The notes under the pieces: generated by a model
What the model saw: only the letters and a program-made list of their open reading frames with translations
Databases searched by the model: none
Told to the model about the DNA's origin: nothing
Position numbers and translations under genes: made by a program
Part shown: positions 36,853-48,100 of the stretch, piece after piece
Layout: each line of letters starts with the position of its first letter
How positions within the stretch are numbered: the stretch's first letter is position 1
Assembly: GCF_963924675.1 (NCBI RefSeq)
Contig: NW_027077450.1
Coordinates: forward strand, 186,001 to 250,000
Direction of reading: 5' to 3'
DNA length: 64,000 bases
Origin: Phocoena phocoena
Lineage: Eukaryota > Chordata > Mammalia > Artiodactyla > Phocoenidae

Positions 36853-38599
36853 TTGGCCAAAAAGGGCGTATGCGTTTTTTCCTGAATATATTCAGGAAAA
36901 AACGCATACGCCCTTTTTGGCCAAGTGCATCATTGTCGACGTTCTGCCTCTTTTCCTATGCTTTCAGGGCAATTCCAGTCTACCCCCTGCAATCGTTTTC
37001 CTGAAATTCTGCCCCGCTTTCAAGTCCCCTTCGCAGGCTTACTTCAATATATTTTTGGAGGAAAGCTGTCATTTATAACTCTGCAGGTTTGTGAATTACA
37101 GTGCCCCTGAGCTCCTTTCTTCAACTCGCTTTCTTGTGAGCTGGGCACAAAACCGCAGGATTGCTTCAGGCCCTAATCTGTTTCCAGCAGGGCACACTGA
37201 GCCTTTGTTTAATTCCTCTTCCTGGTGGGCAATGAGCGTTACATTTGCCCGTGCAGACACCTACAGCTAGTCTCTCATTGGTTCTCCCTATTCCTGTTCA
37301 TTTTGCACAGAAATTGCAAGCTGTGCCAAAGAGGAGGTTAAAGGCACTGACTCTCCAAGCGGGGAGAGTGTTAGTAAAGCATCTGGAATGGTGAACCCGA
37401 GGACCAGGATACGAAAACTGAGATGCATTTTAAATCATTTCCCAATCACATGGTGGACGATACTCTTGGTTTCCCATGCATGTTTTAGCTGGAGGAAGAA
37501 TCCCTTGAACCTGGAGAGTTGGGACCCATGGAATGGGTACCATGCAGTATGACTTCAAAGGGTCTGCATTTGCTCACCGAAACTCACCAATGCTATCAGC
37601 CTGAAGTGTCCAGCCTTATGTCTCAACCAGCTCTGGGTGTAGATGTGTTAAATCCCGGTTGCATCACATGCCCTGAGTGAATTATTTAAGAATTGCTCTC
37701 TATTTCACTGTCTTTATGATTTTTTTTTGAAATTTATTTTGATAATGGGATTTATCGGATTTTCACTGCTGCGTTTATGCCGCTGTACACACGCTTGATT
37801 CTCTTACGGAGACATATATATCCATGGGTTTTAAGATTCTTCCTAGTCAGGTATATTCCTAGGCGTTGAATATGTGGTGTTGGGTCCATTTCGTTGAGCA
37901 AGGAGTAGGTCTTGTCTATTACATATTTGGCTTATGGAAAGTTATCTGTGCTAATTTCAGTCTCTGGTTTTATGAAGCACCCCAACGCACCTTTCCCCAT
38001 AAGCAAGCACTAGTTGGTTTTCTAAATTTGAGACCCTGTTCTGTTTTGTAATTCAGTTCATGTGTAGTCAAGTTTACATTCCGTGTATTCGTGATATCTT
38101 ATGATGTTTCTTTTTCTGTGTGACGTAGTTCACGTAGAATCACCGTACCTGCATCCACTCACTATGCCGCTACGGGCCTGATGACACAGATTTCATTGCT
38201 GAGTGATATTGCATTGTACGTACGTGCCACAACTTCTTTATCCATATTTTGCTTTCTGGGATATTTACCTGTTACTGTAGACGAGCTTCTTGTGAACACA
38301 GCCGTCCCAAATATTGGGGTGGCTGTCTGTTTTTGATTTTAATTTCCGTAAGCTATAGGACCATAAGTGGAAGTGCCATAGACTGTGTTGCTTTGTTTCT
38401 TATGTGTTTCAGGAAACACCATACACTTCTCCAGGCTGGCTGCTGGCAATTTACATCCTGCCAATCAGCATAACAAGGCTCCCTGTTCTCCATATCCTGT
38501 CCTACCTTTCTGGATTTTACACTTTTTTCAGATGGCCCTCTTGCCCGGGGGGCAGTGAGACTTCATTGTAGTGCAGATTTCCTTTACAGGCTTGCTTGG
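36853..38599 (+). repeat. Satellite monomer 16, type B
   Basis: Perfect palindrome at 36853-36924. It lacks the one-base deletion of monomers 6 and 11, and its 3' part instead matches monomer 14 3,494 bp upstream. This looks like a recombination patch. Confidence 0.95.
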
Positions 38600-40346
38600 T
38601 TGGCCAAAAAGGGCGTATGCGTTTTTTCCTGAATATATTCAGGAAAAAACGCATACGCCCTTTTTGGCCAAGTGCATCATTGTCGACGTTCTGCCTCTTT
38701 TCCTATGCTTTCAGGGCAATTCCAGTCTACCCCCTGCAATCGTTTTCCTGAAATTCTGCCCCGCTTTCAAGTCCCCTTCGCAGGCTTACTTCAATATATT
38801 TTTGGAGGATAGCTGTCATTTATAACTCTGCAGGTTTGTGAATTACAGTGCCCCTGAGCTCCTTTCTTCAACTCGCTTTCTTGTGAACTGGGCACAAAAC
38901 CGCAGGATTGCTTCAGGCCCTAATCTGTTTCGGGCAGGGCATGCTGAGCCTTTGGTAAATTCCTCTTCCTGGTGGGAAATGAGCGTTACATTTGCCCGTG
39001 CAGACACCTACAGCTAGTCTCTCATTGGTTCTCCCTATTCCTGTTCATCTTGCACAGAAATTGCAAGCTGTGCCAAACAGGAGGTTAAAGGCACTGACTC
39101 TCCAAGCAGGGAGACTGTTAGTAAATCATCTGGAATGGTGAACCCGAGGACCAGGATACGAAAACTGAGATGCATTTTAAATCATTTCCCCATAACACGG
39201 TGGACCATACTGTGGGTTTCACATGCATGTTTTAGCTGGAGGAAGAATCCCTTGAACCTGAAGAGTTGGGACCCATGGAATAGGTACCATACAGTATGAC
39301 TTCAAAGGGTGTGCATTTGCTCACCTAAACTCACCAATGCTATCAGCCTGAAGTGTCCAGCCTTATGTCTCAACCAGCTCTGGGTGTAGATGTGGTCAAT
39401 CCCGGTTGCATCACATGCCCTGAGTGAATTATTTAAGAATTGCTCTCTATTTCACTGTCTTTGTGTTTTGTTTTCGAAATTTATTTTGATAATGGGATTT
39501 ATCGGATTTTCACTGCTGCCTTTCGGCCGCTGTACACACCCTTGATTCTCTTACGGAGACATATATATCCATGGGTTTTAAGATTCTTCCTAGTCAGGTA
39601 TATTCCTAGGCGTTGAATATGTGGTGTTGGGTCCATTTCGTTGAGCAAGGAGTAGGTCTTGTCTATTACATATTGGGCTTATGGAAAGTTATCTGTGCTA
39701 ATTTCAGTCTCTGGTTTTATGCAGCACCCCAAGGCACCTTTCCCCATAAGCAAGCACTAGTTGGTTTTCTAAATTTGAGACCCTTTTCTATTTTGTAATT
39801 CAGTTCATGTGTAGTCAAGTTTACATTCCGTGTATTCGTGATATCTTATGATGTTTCTTTTTCTGTGTGACGTAGTTCACGTAGAATCACCGTACCTGCA
39901 TCCACTCACTATGCCGCTACGGGCCTGATGACACAGATTTCATTGCTGAGTGATATTGCATTGTACGTACGTGCCACAAGTTCTTTATCCATTTTTTGCT
40001 TTCTGGGATATTTACCTGATACTGTAGACGAGCTTCTTGTGAACACAGCCGTCTCAAATATTGGGGTGGCTGTCTGTTTTTGATTTTAATTTCCGTAAGC
40101 TATAGGACCATAAGTGGAGGTGCCATAGGCTGTGTTGCTTTGTTTCTTTCGTGTTTCAGGAAACACCATACACTTCTCCAGGGTGGCTGCTGGCAATTTA
40201 CATCCTGCCAATCAGCATAACAAGGCTCCCTGTTCTCCATATCCTGTCCTACCTTTCTGGATTTTACACTTTTTTCAGATGGCCCTTTTGTCCGAGGGGC
40301 AGTGAGACTTCATTGTAGTGCAGATTTCCTTTACAGGCTTGCTTGG
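38600..40346 (+). repeat. Satellite monomer 17, type A
   Basis: Perfect palindrome at 38600-38671. Last monomer in phase with the 8,734-bp pattern. Confidence 0.95.
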
Positions 40347-42093
40347 TTGGCCAAAAAGGGCGTATGCGTTTTTTCCTGAATATATTCAGGAAAAAACGCA
40401 TACGCCCTTTTTGGCCAAGTGCATCATTGTTGACGTTATGCCTCTTTTCCTATGCTTTCAGGGCAATTCCAGTCTACCCCCTGCAATCGTTTTCCTGAAA
40501 TTCTGCCCCGCTTTCAAGTCCCCTTCGCAGGCTTACTTCAATATAATTTTGGAGGATAGCTGTCAATTATAACTCTGCAGGTTTGTGAATTACAGTGCCC
40601 CTGAGCTCCTTTCTTCAACTCGCTTTCTTGTGAGCTGGGCACAAAACCGCAGGATTGCTTCAGGCCCTAATCTGTTTCCAGCAGGGCACACTGAGCCTTT
40701 GTTTAATTCCTCTTCCTGGTGGGCAATGAGCATTACATATGCCCGTGCAGACACCTACAGCTAGTCTCTCATTGGTTCTCCCTATTCCTGTTCATCTTGC
40801 ACAGAAATTGCAAGCTGTGCCAAAGAGGAGGTTAAAGGCACTGACTCTCCAAGCGGGTAGAGTGTTAGTAAAGCATCTGGTTTGGTGAAACCGAGGACCA
40901 GGATACGAAAACTGAGATGCATTTTAAATCGTTTCCCAATCACACGGTGGACGATACTCTGGGTTTCCCATGCATGTTTTAGCTGGAGGAAGAATCCCTT
41001 GAACCTGGAGAGTTGGGACCCATGGAATGGGTACCATGCAGTATGACTTCAAAGGGTGTGCATTTGCTCACCGAAACTCACCAATGCTATCAGCCTGAAG
41101 TGTCCAGCCTTATGTCTCAACCAGCTCTGGGTGTAGATGTGGTCAATCCCGGTTGCATCACATGCCCTGAGTGAATTATTTAAGAATTGCTCTCTATTTC
41201 ACTGTCTTTGTGTTTTGTTTTCGAAATTTATTTTGATAATGGGATTTATCGGATTTTCACTGCTGCGTTTGTCCGCTGTACACACGCTTGATTCTCTTAC
41301 GGAGACATATAAATCAATGGGTTTTAAGATTCTTCCTAGTCAGGTATATTCCTAGGCGTTGAATATGTGGTGTTGGGTCCATTTCGTTGAGCAAGGAGTA
41401 GGTCTTGTCTATTACATATTTGGCTTATGGAAAGTTATCTGTGCTAATTTCAGTCTCTGGTTTTATGCAGCACCCCAAGGCACCTTTCCCCATAAAAAAG
41501 CACTAGTTGGTTTTCTAAATTTGAGACCCTGTTCTGTTTTGTAATTCAGTTCATGTGTAGTCAAGTTTACATTCCGTGTATTAGTGATATCTTATGATGT
41601 TTCTTTTTCTGTGTGACGTAGTTCACGTAGAATCACCGTACCTGCATCCACTCACTATGCCGCTACGGGCCTGATGACACAGATTTCATTGCTGAGTGAT
41701 ATTGCATTGCACGTACGTGCCACAACTTCTTTATCCATTTTCTGCTTTCTGGGATATTTACCTGGTACTGTAGACGAGCTTCTTGGGAACACAGCCGTCC
41801 CAAACTTTGGGGTGGCTCTCAGTTTTTGATTTTAATTTCCCTAAGCAATAGGACCATAAGTGCAATTGCCATAGGCTGTGTTGCTTTATTTCTTACGTGT
41901 TTCAGGAAACACCATACACTTCTCCAGGGTGGCTGTTCACAATTTACATCCTGCCAATCAGCATAACAAGGCTCCCTGTTCTCCATATCCTGTCCTACCT
42001 TTCTGGATTTTACACTTTTTTCAGATGGCCCTTTTGCCCGGGGGGGCAGGGAGATTTCATTGTAGTGTAGATTTCCTTTACAGGCTTGCTTCG
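40347..42093 (+). repeat. Satellite monomer 18 (leaving homogenised zone)
   Basis: Perfect palindrome at 40347-40418. Private changes accumulate after it, including in the L1-derived part, where the minus frame at 41819 onwards is of the older, more open kind. Confidence 0.93.
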
Positions 42094-43839
42094 TTGGCCA
42101 AGAAGTGCGTATGCATTTTTTCCTGAATATATTCAGGAAAAAACGCATATGCCCTTTTTGGCCAAGTGCATCATTGTCGACGTTTTGCCTCTTTTCCTAT
42201 GCTTTCAAGGCAATTCCAGTCTACCCCCTGCAATCGTTTTCCTAAAATTTTGGCCCGCCTTCCAGTCCCCTTCGCAGGCTTACTTCAATATATTTTTGGA
42301 GGATAGCTGTCATTTATAACTCTGCAGGTTTGTGAATTACAGTGCCCCTGAGCTCCTTTCTTCAATTCGCTTTCTTGTGAGCTGGGCCCAAAACCGCAGG
42401 ATTGCTTCAGGCCCTAATCTGTTTCCGGCAGGGCACGCTGAGCCTTTGGTTAATTCCTCTTCCTGGTGGTAAATGAGCGTTATATTTGCCCGTGCAGACA
42501 CCTACATCTAGTCTCTCATTGCTTCTCCTATTCCTGTTCATCTTGCACAGAAATTGTAAGCTGTGCCAAATACGAGGTTAAAGGCACTGACTCTCCAAGC
42601 GGGGAGATTGTTAGTAAAGCATCTGGAATGGTGAACCCGAGGACAAGGATACAAAAACTGAGATGCATTTTAAATTGTTTCCCAATCACACGGTGGACGA
42701 TACTCTGGGTTTCTCATGCATGTTTTAGCCAGAGGAATAATCCTTTGAACCTGGAGAGTTGGGACCCATGGAATGTGTACCATGCAGTATGACTTCAAAG
42801 GGTCTGCATTTGCTCACCGAAACTCACCAATGCTATCAGCCTGAAGTGTCCAGCCTTATGTCTCAACCAGCTCTGGGTGTAGTTGTGGTCAATCCCGGTT
42901 GCATCACATGCCCTGAGTGAATTATTTAAGAATTGCTCTCTATTTCACTGTCTTTGTGTTTTGTTTTTGAAATTTATTTTGATAATGGGATTTATCGGAT
43001 TTTTACTGGTGCGTTTATGGCGCTGTACACACGCTTGGTTCTCTTACGGAGACGTATAAATCCATGGGTTTTAAGATTCTTCCTAGTCAGGTATATTCCT
43101 AGGCGTTGAATATGTGGTGTTGGGTCCATTTCGTTGAGCAAGGAATAGGTCTTGTCTATTACATATTTGGCTTATGGAAAGTTATCTGTGCTAATTTCAG
43201 TCTCTGGTTTTATGAAGCACCCCAACGCACCTTTCCCCATAAGCAAGCACTAGTTGGTTTTCTAAATTTGAGACCCTGTTCTGTTTTGTAATTCAGTTCA
43301 TGTGTAGTCAAGTTTACATTCCGTGTATTAGTGATATCTTATGATGTTTCTTTTTCTGTGTGACGTAGTTCACGTAGAATCACCGTACCTGCATCCACTC
43401 ACTATGCCGCTACGGGCCTGATGACACAGATTTCATTGCTGAGTGATATTGCATTGCACATACGTGCCACAACTTCTTTATCCATTTTTTGCTTTCTGGG
43501 ATATTTACCTGGTACTGCAGATGAGCTTCTTGTGAACACAGCCGTCCCAAACATTGGGGTGGCTGTCTGTTTTTGAATTTAATTTCCGTAATCTTTGGGA
43601 CCATAAGTGGAAGTGCCATAGGCTGTGTTGCTTTGTTTCTTATGGATTTCAGGAAACACCATACACTTCTCCAGGATGGCTGTTGGCAATTTACATCCTG
43701 CCAATCAGCATAACCAAGCTCCCTGTTCTCCATATCCTTTCCTAACTTTCTGGATTTTACACTTTTTTCAGATGGCCCTTTTGCCCAGGGGGCAGTTAGA
43801 CTTCATTGTAGTGCAGATTTCCTTTACAGGCTTGCTTGG
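42094..43839 (+). repeat. Satellite monomer 19 (edge)
   Basis: Palindrome at 42094-42165 with several mismatches (GGCCAAGAAG on the left, CATATGCCC on the right). The 107-codon minus-strand ORF2 remnant at 43410-43733 is open. Confidence 0.92.
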
Positions 43840-45577
43840 TTTGCGAAAAAGGGTGTATGCGTTTTTTCCTGAATATATTCAGGAAAAAATTCATACGCAC
43901 TTTTTGGCCAAGTGCACCATTGTCGACGTTCTGCCTCTTTTCCTATGCTTTCTGGGCAAATCCAGTCTACCCCCTGCAATCGTTTTCCTGAAATTCTGCC
44001 CCGCTTTCACGTCCCCTTCGCAGGCTTACTTCAATATATTTTTGGAGGATAGCTGTCATTTATAACTCTGCAGGTTTGTGAATTACAGTGACCCTGAGCT
44101 CCTTTCTTCAACTCGCTTTCTTGTGAGCTGGGCACAAAACCGCAGGATTGCTTCAGGCCCTAATCTGTTTCCGGCAGGGCACGCTGAGCCTTTGGTTAAT
44201 TCCTCTTCCTGGTGGGAAATGAGCCTTACATTTGACCGTGCAAATACCTATAGCTAGTCTCTCATTGGTTCTCCCTATTCCTGTTCATCTTGCGCAGAAA
44301 TTGCAAGCTGTGCCAAACAGGAGGTTAAAGGCACTGACTCTCCAAGCGGGGAGAGTGTTAGTAAACCCTCTGGAATGGTGAACCCGAGGACCAGGATACG
44401 AAAACTGAGATGCATTTTAAGTCGTTTCCCAATCACACGGTGGACCATACTCGGCGTTTCCCACGCATGTTTTAGCTGAAGAAAGAATCCCTTGAACCTG
44501 GAGAGTTGGGACCCTTGGAATGGGTACCATGCAGTATGACTTCAAAGGATCTGCATTTGTTTACTGAAACTCACCAATGCTATCAGCCTGAAGTGTCCAG
44601 CCTTATGTCTCAACCAGCTCTGGGTGTAGATGTGGTAAATCCAGGTTGCATCACATGCCCTGAGTGAATTATTTAAGAATTGCTCTCTATTTCACTGTCA
44701 TTGTGTTTTGTTTTTGAAATTTATTTTAATAATGGGATTTATCGCATTTTCACTGCTTCGTTTATGCTGCTGTACACGCGCTTGTTTCTCTTACGGAGAC
44801 ATATAAGCCCATGGGTTTTAAGATTCTTACTAATCCGGTATATTCTTAGGCATTGAATATGGCGTGTTGAGTCCATTTCGTTGAGCAAGGAGTAGGTCTT
44901 GACTATTACATATTTGGCTTATGGAATGGTATCTGTGCTAATTTTAATCTCTGGTTTTATGTAGCACCCCAACTCACCTTTCCCCTTAAGGAAGCATAAG
45001 TTGGTTTTCTTAATTTGAAACCCTCTTCTCTTTTGTAATTCAGTTCATGTGTAGCCATGTTAACATTCCATGTATTAGTGATATCTTATGTCTTTTTCTT
45101 TTTGAATTATGTGACTTCGAATGATTACACGTAACTCCTCTGGAGTTGTTATAACTGGCCGTATTTCATTGATTTCCAGGCTGAGTAATATTCCACTCTA
45201 CATAATCACCACATCTCTGTCCGTTTTTTCTCTGCAGATACATTTAAGTTATAACCTAGTCGAGGATCTTTTAAACAGAGAGGTGGTAAACATTGGGGTG
45301 CCTGTGTCCTCTCGATTTTTGTTTTTCCCAAGATATACGTCCATGAGTGCAAGTGCCCTGTGCTCGGTAGCTCATTTTTTAGATGCTTTAGTAAACACAA
45401 TAGACTTATCCAGAGTGACCGTTTGCAATATACATTTCCACTATAAGACTCACAGGGCTCCCTTTTCTCCTTGCCCTGTCCTGCATTTCTGGTGTTTACA
45501 CTTTATGAGGACGGCTCTTCTGACAGATGCAAAGTGATATGTTTTGTAGTATTGATTTCCACTGCCCACCTGTTTGG
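43840..45577 (+). repeat. Satellite monomer 20 (diverged edge)
   Basis: Broken palindrome at 43840-43911 (TTTGCGAAAAAGG on the left, ATTCATACGCAC on the right). The L1-derived half from about 44860 is strongly diverged. Confidence 0.9.
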
Positions 45578-46230
45578 TTGGCTAAAAAAGTGTATGCCCT
45601 TTTCTTGAATATATACAGAAAAAGACACATACACCCTTTTTGGCCAACTGCAATGTTGGCAATGTTCAGCCCCTTTGCTTGTGCTTAATGGCGAGTCCTT
45701 TCTACCTCTTCCAATCCCTTTCCTGCCATTCTCCGTTGCTTACAAGTCCTTTTCTCTGACTTTCCTCAAGACATTTTTCAGTGATAGATATTTTCAACTC
45801 TGCAGTTTCGTGAATTTTAGTGCCCCTGAGTTCCATTTTCCAACTTGTGTTTATGGGAACTGGCCACAAAGCATCAGGATTCCTCAAGCCCTATTCTGTT
45901 TCCATGGGCAACCCTAGCCTTTGGTCAATTCGTCTTCCTGATTGGAAATTAAAGTGGCATGTGCCTGTCCGAACACCTAGGACTTGTCTCTCATTGTTCC
46001 TCCTCCTTCTGCTTCATCCTCTGGACAAATTCCAAACTGTATGCAACAGGATGTTGACAGTGCTGACATCTCCAAGTGGGGAGACTGTTAGTAAAGACGC
46101 TGGAGTGGTGAACCCTAGCACCAAGAGATGAGGAGATGAGATGCCTTTTCCAAACTTTTCCCGATCAGACGGTATACCATCCTCTGGGTGTGACAGGCAT
46201 GTTTTAGGTGTAGGAAGGGTCCCATTCATG
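45578..46230 (+). repeat. Satellite monomer 21, truncated right edge
   Basis: A decayed palindrome at 45578-45646 and about 580 bases of the following segment are recognisable. Similarity fades at about 46230, after the equivalent of the CATGTTTTAGCTGGAGGAAG segment. Mirrors the decayed left edge at 1782-2905. Confidence 0.8.
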
Positions 46231-46440
46231 TGAGGAGAACACCAGGGGATTTTAAATATCAGTGTCTCTCCGCAACCCAAACTGGGGAATTTTTTAAGCT
46301 ACGGCTACACATATGTTCATTAAGGGCCTTGGGAAGTAGGCAGAGTCCAAACTTTAGATGATTGAAGTCTTCAGGGTCAGAAGCACTCACCACTGTCTTC
46401 CCTTAGATTCCATTTTTACTGTCATTGATGGATGATGTCA
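46231..46440. other. Unassigned sequence right of the satellite array
   Basis: No open frame, repeat or known element recognised. It separates the faded satellite from the L1 fragment. Confidence 0.4.
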
Positions 46441-46640
46441 ATAAAAATATCTATTCTTTTTCAGATCATTTCCCCTTATAGGTTATTGCAAAATATTGAG
46501 TGTAGTTCCCTGTGCTATACAGTAGTTCCTTGCTGATGATTTCATACATAGCAGTGTGTATGTGTTAATCCCAAACTGTTAATTTATCCCTCCTCCTACC
46601 ATTTCCCTTTGGTAATAATAAATTATAAGATTTTATGCTT
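46441..46640 (-). mobile_element. L1 3' UTR fragment
   Basis: Sequence around TTATAGGTTATTGCAAAATA, then CCCTGTGCTATACAGTAG and TTAATCCCAAACTG, matches the familiar minus-strand 3' region of cetartiodactyl L1. Only about 200 bases remain. The same ancestral segment, much more diverged, forms part of the satellite monomer (for example around 16900-17060). Confidence 0.8.
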
Positions 46641-48100
46641 CTCAGAAATGGGGGAGCTGAAAGAGAGGTATCATTTTCAATGCAAAAGCATTTAAAACAA
46701 GATCGAAGCTTTAACCAAGATTATTAGATGTACATCCTTGGAAAGAAATCACTTTGTTTCTCTAATATTGACCTGACAAAGAAGACAAACCTTTTCACTG
46801 AACTTGCTTATAAGAAAGTGATGGAAATATCAAATGGAAGTGTTAGAAACATCTTATTTTACCCGAGCCTTATACACTGTTCTATGTTAATTACAGTTTG
46901 GCTCACACATCTGTTCATTGAAGTTACAATGTTCTCAATTTCTGTTACTGATCCTCCAGAGTGGACGCCAACAAGTGTCCCCCTGCCCAGTGTCATTGGA
47001 GCCAATAGATCGAGACTGAGTTTGGTTCAAAAGCAAAGGAAACTTTATATTTTGATCAGAGAATGGAGAGGTGCTACCCTGTGGGCTGTGGGCTGGGCTG
47101 CTGTGTAGAGATCCTGTCAGAGTCACTGGGAGGGAGGGGGCTGAGCTCTCGAGGACCTGGTTGGCTGCAGCTCAGGCTCTATGTCACGGAGTCTGAACTG
47201 GGCCCCAGGAGCTGAAGTGTCATCGAGCCATTCTGCTCTAGGAAATCTGGTCTGAAGTGCCGGGTGTGGAACCTCTGTATGCGGGACACTAGGAGCACCT
47301 GAAATTAGACAAAGCACAAAGGATAAAAATGGTTAGACTTTATTTTATTGCCCAGATTCTATTTTTATCTCCCAGGCATTTTTAAGGGGCTTTGCCTGGG
47401 ACAAACTTCTCTTCTGCCTTTTGTCCCTTTCCTCATTCTTGGAGTGCTGCGGGTGCAGACCCTTCTTCTGTAACTGCTGAGTGCTGAGTTAGGAGGCTTC
47501 ATACCCGTGGGCGAGGGTCAGAACTTCTCCCCAGCAGCCTCCAGGTGACGTTGATTGTCCCCAGGCCTCCTGCCTCCCTGCTCGTCCACCTGAGCACCAG
47601 TATTGGAAGTGTTATAGATTCTAATGACCTTTAAGGGTCCAGAAAGGAGATGTGCAGTGGCGCTGTGAGGTCCAGTTTCACTCCGCCCCACATTTGTTTG
47701 GCCACCTTAGGCTGACCGTTTCTGCCAGCCTAGATGCTCTGACTGACCGTTTCTGCCAGCCTAGATGCTCTGACCAACAGTCTGCGCTTTCTTCCATTAG
47801 GCCCCTGAATTAACGTAAAAACAGCACCAGGTGTCAGGATCCTGCCCGCTCAGCTCCCAGACAGTCCAGGGTCAGTGGTGATGAAGGATCATGATGGTCA
47901 CTGAGTCAAGAGCCTTTGGAAGTAAACAGGAGTCCAGCCGGTCTTATTGGCCACCATCATCAGGGTGTCTGTAGGCTTTTCTATGGTGACATCATGATAT
48001 ACGGTTCCCCCGCCAAGATTATTAGCTCCCCTCTGGGTACAGTAAGTACTGAAAGCAGTAGTCTACTCTTTTGGGACACACTCTTGTTGTTTTATGAGAG
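46641..48100. other. Unassigned sequence, possibly retroviral flank
   Basis: No gene recognised. The complement has overlapping AATAAA hexamers at 47339-47349, and the complement of about 47020-47060 has an A-rich, polyadenylation-like character. With the minus-strand pol remnant beyond 48100 this could be the 3' side of the same provirus, but I cannot define LTR ends. Confidence 0.35.
47712..47773 (+). repeat. 31-bp direct tandem duplication
   Basis: A 31-base segment beginning CTGACCGTTTCTGCC at 47712-47742 is repeated exactly at 47743-47773. It looks like a recent local slippage or duplication. Confidence 0.92.

Larger units (their letters stand above)
35106..40346 (+). repeat. Higher-order repeat copy 3, partial (A'-B-A)
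   Basis: Three monomers follow in phase, then the pattern is lost at 40347. The B monomer differs from earlier copies by lacking the one-base deletion. Confidence 0.85.
10651..46230 (+). repeat. Tandem array of ~1,747-bp composite satellite
   Basis: About 20.4 monomers run head to tail, with spacing of 1,746-1,747 bp between palindromes from 10651 to 43840 and 1,738 bp for the last interval. In a monomer such as 15891-17637 the order is: palindrome (72 bp); about 790 bp of unassigned sequence; a T-rich stretch (about 16751-16780); then minus-strand L1 3' UTR and ORF2 end up to the next palindrome. Core monomers are nearly identical while edge monomers are diverged, as expected for unequal exchange. 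Length and taxonomic context fit the common cetacean satellite, but I cannot compare sequences. Confidence 0.95.

Noticed and set aside
12397..43911. Regular repeats with palindromes considered as a CRISPR array.
   Set aside because: The repeats are 1.75 kb long and contiguous with no variable spacers, and the genome is mammalian.
10651..45646. Search for a CENP-B box (TTCG....A..CGGG) in the monomer.
   Set aside because: Candidate TTCG sites, such as TTTCGTTGAGC and TTTCGGGCAGGG, do not meet the remaining fixed positions, so no centromeric function is claimed.
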